Made by a program: the position numbers and the translations under genes. Shown here one piece after another: positions 57,594 through 64,000 of a stretch of DNA of 64,000 nucleotides. The DNA is from Mycolicibacterium sp. (GTDB lineage: Bacteria > Actinomycetota > Actinomycetes > Mycobacteriales > Mycobacteriaceae). The notes beneath the pieces were generated by a model. The model was given only the letters and a program-made list of their open reading frames with translations, was not told the origin of the DNA and did not search any database. The DNA is taken from positions 1-64,000 of the forward strand of contig JACJWN010000004.1 of the NCBI GenBank assembly GCA_020637165.1, written 5' to 3'. The first letter of the stretch is position 1. Each line of letters starts with the position of its first letter.

Positions 57594-57620
57594 GGTGCCA
57601 CATCATTTTGATGATGCACC
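57594..57620. promoter_or_regulatory. AT-rich imperfect inverted repeat before the LAHTG-protein gene
   Basis: GGTG-cca-CATCAT-tttg-ATGATG-CACC, with a three-base bulge on the left. Lies 20 bp before the start codon, in the only AT-rich gap of the island. Could be an operator or a weak hairpin; no T-run follows. TTATAT at 57623-57628 may be a -10. Confidence 0.45.
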
Positions 57621-57640
57621 AGTTATATCGAGGAGTTCTG

Positions 57641-59863
57641 ATGGCGGCCGCGAATCGAATCAAGGTCGTTCTGCTCGACGCCGGGACCATTACGAGCGAC
57701 GGGCTCACTCGTGTCGCCGAGTTCGCCTCTGAAGTCATCGTGGTCGGGGAACGGCGGCGAAGCGATGTCGTCGAGCAGCTGCAAGCCCGTGGCGTGAAAG
57801 TCACGGTTGAACAAGGCAAAGCCGACATCGAATCAGCCATACTTACCGCCGCACGGTCCGAGGCTGTCGTCGTCATTACAGGACGCCCCGCGAAGGCCGA
57901 GGTATTCGTCCGCAATGCCGCGCACGGCGCCGCCAACGCGGTAGAGCAGGGCCTGCCGGCAGTCGGGGTGTACGTACTCGGCGAACACGAGACCAGGCCG
58001 GGCAAAGTGTTCACCGTCAGCGAGACGGGCGAGCTGTCCGGCTACGAACCGTTGTTTGCCGCCGCCCTCGCCGAGCAGCTTGGCCGGGAAGTCGTCGCCG
58101 TCACCCCACCGGGACGCATTCGAGCCGCTCGCACCGTTTCGGAGCATCCTTCGCTCGGCGGCGCCGAGAACGTGAGCGAACGGGCTCACGAAATCGCTGC
58201 GCTTGCAGGAGTTAATTGGACCGAGCGGTCTGACCCGAGTCCGGTCAACTCCGTGATCGAGGAGTCCGGACACGCCGCGGTGATCATTGTCGGAGTGCTG
58301 GACGTGCCGTCCGGACCCAAGTGGCTCGGCTCGCGACCGAAGGTCGACGCGGGCAACCCCGCAGCCGCGGTCTCCCTGGTAGCCGACGCGTCGTGCGACG
58401 TCATGGTGGTCTTCGACGGCGTGCACTTGACGCACGAGAAGTTATCCAAAGACCAGGCCGCGGCGATACTCGGGCTCGGCCTGATGACCACGGGAGCAGC
58501 CGCCGCTGTCGCAACCCCGGCCAGCGCCATGCTCGGCCACGTCACCAAGTCGATCACCCAGCAGGCCCGCACCTACCGCGCCGATATCGGCGACTCCGAC
58601 AGGGGTGACGCGTCGAGTTCGGCTGACGCCAAAGACTCCGATACCAAAGACTCCGAGTCCAAGGACGCCGACTCCGGCTCGCGCGGCGCCTCGAGCTCGC
58701 ATCGCTCCGCCACGGGGGGCGCGAGTACCCACAAGGCCCCCAAGACCACACTTTCCGCTTCGACGGTGCACACTTCCACGCACTCGGGTACATCGGATGC
58801 AGGTGCAGGCACCTCAGGCTCCTCCATCCCCTCCACGCGCAGCGCACACCCCGTGCCGGCACCTGCCGCCGCGCACGGCGCACACGGCGCGCCGGCCGCG
58901 ATAGATCTCGGCAACCTTCCCGCGCCGCCGCCGCCACCGCCACCACACAACCAGGGCAACAACCAGGGCGATGGGCTGCGTGACGGTATCGGCGGCCATG
59001 ACGCATGGGGCCACTCGTGTGACCGCGGGCACTCAAGCCATTGCGACGACCCTTCGCATTTCCCGCCGCAGACGACCGGCGGTACCGGCACCACCAACAC
59101 CCAGCCACCCACCGGCGGCACCAACACACAGCTCACCGAGCCTCCGACCCCGCATCCGGTGCCGATAGCGAAGCCTCACCCAGTGCCGCATCAGGTCCCC
59201 ACCCCCACACCACAGGCCACCCCCCAGGCCACGCCGCATCTGGTGCCGACGCCGGTGCCGGGCGGGCCGACCCCGAATCCGGTGCCCCACCAGGTCCCCA
59301 CCCCCACACCACAGGCCACCCCCCAGGCCACCCCGTATCTGGTGCCGACGCCGGTGCCGGGTGGGTTGACTCCGCAGCAGGTGCCGCATCAGGTCCCGAC
59401 GGCCACGCCGCAGGCCACCCCCCAGCAGACGCCGACGGCCCAACAGGTGACCAACCAGACCCCGACGAGGCAGGTCCCCACCGGCACCCCGACCACTGGT
59501 GGTGAATTTGTCCCGCAGCCGGGGAACACGGAGGTTCCGTGGTCCACGTTGACGGCGCAGACCAACACGGGTGCTCCGACACCCGGGTCGGGTGTGGTGC
59601 CCGGTGATCCTGCTTCGGGAACGCCGACATCGGTGGTGTCCGCCGGGCACAACGTCGGGGAGCAACCCAGCCACATCGGACCCGCGGCTTTGGGCCACGA
59701 GCAGGGAGCTCCGCCCGAGGGCGAGTTGGCTCATACCGGCGCCGATGGAGTTGGCGTGCTCGCCGGCATGGCGGCCTCACTGATTGCAGCCGGAAGTGGT
59801 TTGGTGATTGCCGGTCGGCGCAAGAAGGACGATGAGGACGACGATCCTGCCGCCGCTGATTAG
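57641..59863 (+). CDS. LAHTG sortase substrate with N-terminal alpha/beta domain and Pro-rich stalk
   Basis: 740 residues from ATG 57641 (GAGGAG six bases upstream); an earlier ATG at 57608 lacks such a site. Order: 1-265 soluble alpha/beta region without a signal peptide, weakly USP-like (for example HAAVIIVGVLDVPSG and VADASCDVMVVFDG); 273-296 Ala-rich hydrophobic stretch; 300-400 Ser/Asp/Lys- and Ser/Thr-rich linker; a His/Cys-rich patch at 58997-59059; 500-660 Pro/Thr/Gln repeats; 696-700 LAHTG, hydrophobic helix, RRKK and an acidic tail. The end is a textbook class E sorting signal. The N-terminal half looks cytosolic, so the protein would span the membrane twice until the sortase cuts it. 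No homologue recognised. Confidence 0.88.
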   Translation: MAAANRIKVVLLDAGTITSDGLTRVAEFASEVIVVGERRRSDVVEQLQARGVKVTVEQGKADIESAILTAARSEAVVVITGRPAKAEVFVRNAAHGAANAVEQGLPAVGVYVLGEHETRPGKVFTVSETGELSGYEPLFAAALAEQLGREVVAVTPPGRIRAARTVSEHPSLGGAENVSERAHEIAALAGVNWTERSDPSPVNSVIEESGHAAVIIVGVLDVPSGPKWLGSRPKVDAGNPAAAVSLVADASCDVMVVFDGVHLTHEKLSKDQAAAILGLGLMTTGAAAAVATPASAMLGHVTKSITQQARTYRADIGDSDRGDASSSADAKDSDTKDSESKDADSGSRGASSSHRSATGGASTHKAPKTTLSASTVHTSTHSGTSDAGAGTSGSSIPSTRSAHPVPAPAAAHGAHGAPAAIDLGNLPAPPPPPPPHNQGNNQGDGLRDGIGGHDAWGHSCDRGHSSHCDDPSHFPPQTTGGTGTTNTQPPTGGTNTQLTEPPTPHPVPIAKPHPVPHQVPTPTPQATPQATPHLVPTPVPGGPTPNPVPHQVPTPTPQATPQATPYLVPTPVPGGLTPQQVPHQVPTATPQATPQQTPTAQQVTNQTPTRQVPTGTPTTGGEFVPQPGNTEVPWSTLTAQTNTGAPTPGSGVVPGDPASGTPTSVVSAGHNVGEQPSHIGPAALGHEQGAPPEGELAHTGADGVGVLAGMAASLIAAGSGLVIAGRRKKDDEDDDPAAAD
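59183..59380 (+). repeat. 99-bp tandem coding repeat (33-residue units)
   Basis: Two complete 99-bp units start at 59183 and 59282, nearly identical; a third, diverged, starts at 59381. They encode VPHQVPTPTPQATPQATP followed by a LVPTPVPGG-type segment. The close identity suggests recent expansion, as in length-variable cell-wall stalks. Confidence 0.88.
59726..59860 (+). other. C-terminal sorting signal (LAHTG, helix, basic stop)
   Basis: Codons for LAHTG (59726-59740), then a Gly/Ala/Leu-rich helix of about 24 residues, RRKK and an acidic DDEDDD tail. LAxTG is the class E sortase target. Confidence 0.9.
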
Positions 59864-59920
59864 TCGCTAGTGGTTCCGGGGATGAGTATTTCTTTCGACC
59901 TTGTCGACTGAGGGGCGATC

Positions 59921-62431
59921 ATGGCCAGTCTGTTGCACCGTGCGTTGCGAGCCGGCGAGGGGAGGTCGTTTTCCCGCATCGAAGAGCTCGCCGCCCGGGT
60001 CAACGCCATCGAAGGCGACTTCGAGGAGCTGACCGATGCGGAGTTGCGTGGGTTGACCGATCGGTTTCGACGCCGTTTCCAGGATGGAGCGTCGACCGTC
60101 GAGCTGTTACCCGAGGCGTTCGCCACCGTTCGGGAGGCATCGCGACGCACATTGGGGCAGCGTCACTTCGACGTCCAGGTGATGGGCGGTGTGGCGCTCC
60201 ATCTGGGGAATATCGCCGAAATGGCGACCGGCGCGGGAAAGACGTTGGTGGCGAGCCTTCCCGCCTACCTGAATGCGTTGAGCGGCCGGGGAGTACACAT
60301 AGCCACGGTCAACGACTATCTGGCTGCGCGCGACGCGGAGAAGATCGGGCGCATCCACCGGTTCCTTGGACTGAGTGTTGGGGTCGTGCTGTCCGACATG
60401 GATCCAGAAGCCCGCCGACGCGCCTATCTTGCCGATATCACCTACGCCACCGGCACGGAGTTGGGATTCGACTATCTCCACGACAATATGGCCCCTTCGT
60501 GGGACGTCGTCGTGCAGCGCGGCCACAACTTCGTGGTGGTCGATGAGATCGATTCGGTGCTGATCGATGAGGCCCGCACCCCGCTGATCATCTCGGGACC
60601 CGCAGAATCGGTCTCCGACGAGTACGGGTTATTCGCGGCACTCGTCGAGGAGCTGGTGGCCGACCACCACTACGAGCTCGATCACAAGCTCAATATGGTT
60701 GCGTTGCTTGACGCCGGCATTGACGTCGTCGAGGCGAAGCTGGGAGTGGATAACTTCTACCGTCCGGAGCTCGGAGGGCGGATACGGATGATGGAGAACG
60801 CCCTAAAAGCCAAGGAGCTGTTCGTCCGTGACCGCGACTACATTGTGGCTGGCGGTGAAGTCCAGATCGTTGACGTGAGCACCGGGAGGGTGCTTGAGGG
60901 GCGCCGCTTCAACGACGGCCTGCACCAGGCGCTCGAAGCCAAGGAGGGTGTCGAGGTTCAACCCGAAAACCAGACGCTCGCGACGATCACCGCGCAGAAC
61001 TACTTCCGTCTCTACGAGCGGGTTTCGGGCATGACGGGGACCGCCCGCTCAGCCGCACCGGAGTTCCAGCGGACCTACGGCCTGGCGGTAGTGCAGATCC
61101 CCGATCGCAAACCGCCGCAGCGAATCGATCGCAACGACAAGATATTCCGCACCAATCGGGCCAAGCTCGAGGCGGTCGCCGAGAGTGTGGCCGACCGGCA
61201 CAGACGCGGGCAGCCCGTGCTGATCGGCACGGTCAGTGTCGAGAAGTCAGAGCAGCTCTCCGATGTCCTGCGTGAACGCGGTATCCCCCATAACGTGCTC
61301 AACGCCCGCCACATCGACAAGGAGGCGGCAATCGTCGCCCGCGCCGGTCGACTGGGCGCCGTCACAGTGGCCACCAACATGGCCGGGCGCGGCACCGACA
61401 TCATGCTGGGCGGCAACCCCGAATTCGAGGCAGAACTCGAACTGCGGGAGCGAGGTTTTGATCCGGTCGCCGACCCGGAGGCCTACGAGCGCGAATGGCT
61501 GCCGACGCTGGAACGCAAACGCGCCGAGAGCCGCGATGAGCACAAACACGTGATCAGCATCGGTGGTCTCTGCGTCATCGGCACCGAACGCCATGATTCC
61601 CAACGCATCGACGACCAACTTCGTGGGCGGTCCGGCCGGCAGGGCGACCCCGGAGAGACCCGGTTCTACCTCTCGCTGGAAGACGACCTACTACAACGCT
61701 TCAAGGTCGACTGGATTAAGTCGTTCCTCCGCAGCCTGCACTTGGCGCCGAACGAGGCGATCAAGAGTCCCCAACTCAGCGCCGTTATCGATGCCGCCCA
61801 GGCCGAGGCCGAGGCGGTCGGATTCGAGGAACGTAAATACGTCCTCAAATACGACGACATTCTCGACGGGCAGCGCCGCGCAGTCTACGAATCGCGGCAG
61901 GAGCTGATGACCAGCGACGACATCCACGAGCAAACCCGGTTGATGATTCGCCACGTCCTGCATGACCTCGTGTCGCAGGCGCGGGTCCGGCACGACGACG
62001 ATGACGACGCCGATTCACTCTTCGAACAACTCGCCCGTCTTTACCCGATTGCCGTCGATCGAGAACAGCTGGAGCGCATGGCCGGCTCCCGGCGGGCGTG
62101 GCACGACCTCGTTGACCTACTGATAGACGACACCGATCGGATTCTCGGCGCCCTGCAGCGTAACTTGGGCCGCGACGAACTGATCGCCTTCGAGCGACGC
62201 ACCATCCTGACGATCCTCGACCGGCGTTGGCGCGACCACCTCTACGAACTCGACACGCTGCGCGACGCAGTCCAGTGGCGTGCCTCGGCCGGTCGAGATC
62301 CCTTCGTGGAGTTCACCGCCGGGGCGACTCACCGCTTCGACCACATGTCCAAGGACATCGAAGCCGAAGTCGCCCAAGCGGTGCTGGCCGGACCACCAGA
62401 CGGAATTCAACTCACGTTTTCGCGACGCTAG
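59921..62431 (+). CDS. Accessory SecA-family ATPase
   Basis: 836 residues, with GAGGGG five bases before the ATG. Nucleotide-binding domain 1 has MATGAGKT (101-108; canonical SecA has TGEGKT) and DEID (208-211) with DEARTPLIISG; the preprotein cross-linking domain and NBD2 with NMAGRGTDIMLGG and QLRGRSGRQGDPG follow, then helical scaffold. It ends LTFSRR with no CxCxSGxxxxxCH zinc tail. Resembles canonical SecA more than mycobacterial SecA2 in size, but is clearly an extra copy given its setting. Leu TTA codons (60107, 60629) are foreign to this GC-rich context. Stop overlaps the convergent cyp142 stop. Confidence 0.9.
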   Translation: MASLLHRALRAGEGRSFSRIEELAARVNAIEGDFEELTDAELRGLTDRFRRRFQDGASTVELLPEAFATVREASRRTLGQRHFDVQVMGGVALHLGNIAEMATGAGKTLVASLPAYLNALSGRGVHIATVNDYLAARDAEKIGRIHRFLGLSVGVVLSDMDPEARRRAYLADITYATGTELGFDYLHDNMAPSWDVVVQRGHNFVVVDEIDSVLIDEARTPLIISGPAESVSDEYGLFAALVEELVADHHYELDHKLNMVALLDAGIDVVEAKLGVDNFYRPELGGRIRMMENALKAKELFVRDRDYIVAGGEVQIVDVSTGRVLEGRRFNDGLHQALEAKEGVEVQPENQTLATITAQNYFRLYERVSGMTGTARSAAPEFQRTYGLAVVQIPDRKPPQRIDRNDKIFRTNRAKLEAVAESVADRHRRGQPVLIGTVSVEKSEQLSDVLRERGIPHNVLNARHIDKEAAIVARAGRLGAVTVATNMAGRGTDIMLGGNPEFEAELELRERGFDPVADPEAYEREWLPTLERKRAESRDEHKHVISIGGLCVIGTERHDSQRIDDQLRGRSGRQGDPGETRFYLSLEDDLLQRFKVDWIKSFLRSLHLAPNEAIKSPQLSAVIDAAQAEAEAVGFEERKYVLKYDDILDGQRRAVYESRQELMTSDDIHEQTRLMIRHVLHDLVSQARVRHDDDDDADSLFEQLARLYPIAVDREQLERMAGSRRAWHDLVDLLIDDTDRILGALQRNLGRDELIAFERRTILTILDRRWRDHLYELDTLRDAVQWRASAGRDPFVEFTAGATHRFDHMSKDIEAEVAQAVLAGPPDGIQLTFSRR

Positions 62432-63624
62432 GCCATCACCGGCGCCGACGGGGTGAACACCACTGGCATCCGCTCGGGCCCGCTGACGAAATTGGCCGGC
62501 CGCAATGGCAGAGCAGAATCGTCGGCAAGCCGAAGGTCCGGCAGCCGGCGCAGGATTGTGCGCAACATGGTGGTGAGCTCCAGACGGGCCAGCTGATTAC
62601 CCAAGCAGAAGTGCGTGCCGAACCCGAACGCAAGGTGGCTGTTGGGGGCGCGGTCGATGCGGAAGTTCTCCGGGTCGCCGAACGTCGACTCGTCGAAGTT
62701 GGCCGATTCGAACAACAGCAGCATCTTCTCCCCCTTCCGCAGTTCGGTACCGTGAAATTCGTTGTCCCGCAGCACCGTGCGCGCCATATTCTTCACCGGA
62801 GAGGTCCAGCGCAGCATCTCCTCAACGGCTCCCGGCACCAGCGCCTCGTCGGCGATCAGACGTTCCCATTGATCGGGGTGGCGCAGCAGTTGATCGGTGC
62901 CCCCCGAGAGTGTGTGCCGGGTGGTCTCGTCGCCGCCGATCAGAATCAGCAACGTCTCGAAGACGATTTCGTCATCCGACATCCGGTGGCCGTCGACCTC
63001 GGCGTTGGCCAGGATTGAGAACAGGTCCCCCGCCGGCTCGGCACGCCGCCGGGCGATGGTCTCCATCGCGAAGGCCTGATAGCCGGCAAAGGCCCCCATC
63101 AGCGCCTGCACCGCCGCCTCGTCGGCCGCCGAACTCAGCCCGCACACCAGGTCGTCGGACCACTTCAGCAGGGTGGCCCGTTCGGCCGGCAGAACCCCGA
63201 GCATGTCGCCGATGACGGCCATCGGCAGCGGCGCGGCGAGGTCCCGGACGAAGTCGCACTCCCCGCGTTCGCACACCGCGTCGACGAGCGTGTTGCACAG
63301 CGTCTCGATGCCCGCCGCCTTGTCCATCAACTGCTTGCGGGTGAAGCCGGCGTTGACCAGTTTGCGGCGCAGTAGGTGGTCGGGGTCGTCCATATCGATC
63401 ATGTAGGGCATGGCGGGCTGGTCGGGGCGGATGCCGCCGGTGTTGGAGAAGACCTCCGGGTTGCGTTCGGCGTCGAGCACGGCCTGGTAGCTGGCTGCGG
63501 CGGCCAAACCCTCACGGTCCCGGAAGACCGGTTCGTTGGCCCGCATCCACCGGTAGGCGTCGCGGGCCGAGCCGTCGGCGAAGAAGTTCCCGTCGGTCAG
63601 ATCCACATCCGGTCTGGAAGTCAT
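62428..63624 (-). CDS. cyp142: Cytochrome P450 CYP142 (cholesterol C26/27 hydroxylase)
   Basis: 398 residues, near-identical in layout to CYP142A1: DVDLTDGNFFADGSARDAYR start, I-helix LLILIGGDETTRHTLSGG, ExxR in EEMLRW, heme loop FGFGTHFCLGNQLAR with Cys340. Oxidises the terminal methyl of cholesterol or cholestenone to the acid that FadD19 activates. ATG 63622-63624. No exact KstR box is visible in the 53-bp gap to the divergent gene. Confidence 0.94.
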   Translation of the reverse strand: MTSRPDVDLTDGNFFADGSARDAYRWMRANEPVFRDREGLAAAASYQAVLDAERNPEVFSNTGGIRPDQPAMPYMIDMDDPDHLLRRKLVNAGFTRKQLMDKAAGIETLCNTLVDAVCERGECDFVRDLAAPLPMAVIGDMLGVLPAERATLLKWSDDLVCGLSSAADEAAVQALMGAFAGYQAFAMETIARRRAEPAGDLFSILANAEVDGHRMSDDEIVFETLLILIGGDETTRHTLSGGTDQLLRHPDQWERLIADEALVPGAVEEMLRWTSPVKNMARTVLRDNEFHGTELRKGEKMLLLFESANFDESTFGDPENFRIDRAPNSHLAFGFGTHFCLGNQLARLELTTMLRTILRRLPDLRLADDSALPLRPANFVSGPERMPVVFTPSAPVMA

Positions 63625-63665
63625 CGGGCCGCCTTTCGCGCTTCCGTTGCGCTCTCGCGGCGCAC

Positions 63666-63671
63666 TACAGT
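63666..63671 (+). promoter_or_regulatory. -10 of leaderless Rv3519-type gene
   Basis: TACAGT, 6 nt, then ATG at 63678. Confidence 0.6.
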
Positions 63672-63677
63672 GGCCGC

Positions 63678-64000
63678 ATGGCCGCGGCTACGCACACCAT
63701 CGCCGGGACGGTGCTGACGATGCCGGTGCGGGTCCGCAAGGCCGACGTGCACACCGCGATGTTCTCGGTGCCTGCCGACGCGGCTCAGCGGCTCATCGAC
63801 TACAGCGGGCTGGAAGTCTGCCGATTCCGCCCGGACCGGGCCGTGGTGACGTTGATACTGGCCCGCTACCTCGACGGCGACCTCGGCCGCTACCACGAGT
63901 TCGGCACCTGCGTCATGGTCAATCCGGTCGGCTCGCAGCGACACGGGGTGCGTGCGCTGGCCGACGCGGCGGCCTTCGTCCATCACCTTCCGGTCGACCA
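63678..64000 (+). CDS. Acetoacetate decarboxylase-like protein, Rv3519-type (N-terminal part)
   Basis: The frame starts MAAATHTIAGTVLTMPVRVR and runs off the window after about 107 codons. VCRFRPDRAVVTLILARYLDG and DLGRYHEFGTC resemble the beta-rich acetoacetate-decarboxylase-like (ADC) family. Only the first half is visible, so the active-site Lys cannot be checked. Adjacent to cyp142 as in M. tuberculosis. Confidence 0.7.
   Translation, partial: MAAATHTIAGTVLTMPVRVRKADVHTAMFSVPADAAQRLIDYSGLEVCRFRPDRAVVTLILARYLDGDLGRYHEFGTCVMVNPVGSQRHGVRALADAAAFVHHLPVD

Noticed and set aside
59183-59480. CRISPR-like array in the Pro-rich repeats
   Set aside because: The repeats are in frame, contiguous without spacers, and code for a Pro/Thr/Gln stalk.

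Overview
The window is high-GC actinobacterial DNA. Gene content, gene order, GTG/TTG starts, four-base start/stop overlaps and many leaderless promoters point to a Mycobacterium sensu lato (non-tuberculous) chromosome. I do not name a species. Rv numbers below are M. tuberculosis orthologues recalled from memory, not from a search.

Region 1 (1-24 kb) is the dispersed purine block. It holds purF (partial), purL, purQ, purS, purC, purB and purD, all on the minus strand. Between them lie a membrane alpha/beta hydrolase, a CPBP protease, an SCP-like protein, an M18 aminopeptidase, oligopeptidase B, a DUF2334 deacetylase, two SDRs, a TetR regulator, a Tat-exported esterase and others. Two decayed loci are visible: an internally deleted VOC/glyoxalase gene before purL, and a frameshifted remnant after purD. 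A DUF559 nuclease gene at 15.1-15.9 kb is bracketed by two copies of a 47-bp palindrome.

Region 2 (22.7-35.6 kb) matches Rv0757-Rv0771: CMD protein, HIBADH-like dehydrogenase, SDR and aldA on the minus strand. Divergent from these run TetR, a CYP123-like P450, an SDR, cyp51, its 3Fe-4S ferredoxin, an NTF2-like protein, the adhB-type NDMA-dependent alcohol dehydrogenase, a second NTF2-like protein and a HIT protein. phoP-phoR follow, with a PhoP box in front. A protein built of eleven 10-residue repeats and tRNA-Thr(TGT) close the block.

Region 3 (36.4-45.8 kb) is a variable join. It holds a LipD-like serine hydrolase, a coiled-coil zinc-ribbon protein, two universal-stress proteins, an ammonium transporter with a GlnR-like site, DUF427, an SDR, two tandem secreted Cys proteins and otsA.

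Region 4 (45.8-64 kb) is the cholesterol side-chain catabolic cluster: hsd4A-like SDR, fdxD, fadE26, fadE27, fadD17, ilvX, an amidohydrolase, fadD19, echA19, cyp142 and an Rv3519-like gene. Two exact KstR operators control it. The mce4 importer operon, which I expect between otsA and the hsd4A-like gene, is not there.

The most unusual part is a 6.6-kb island (55.85-62.43 kb) between echA19 and cyp142. It encodes a class E sortase, a 51-residue membrane partner, a PrsW-family intramembrane protease, a 740-residue protein with a cytosolic-looking N-terminal domain, an internal transmembrane stretch, Pro-rich repeats and a C-terminal LAHTG sorting signal, and an extra SecA without the zinc-binding tail. 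I read this as a dedicated export, anchoring and possibly signalling system. Sortases are not a normal part of mycobacterial genomes.
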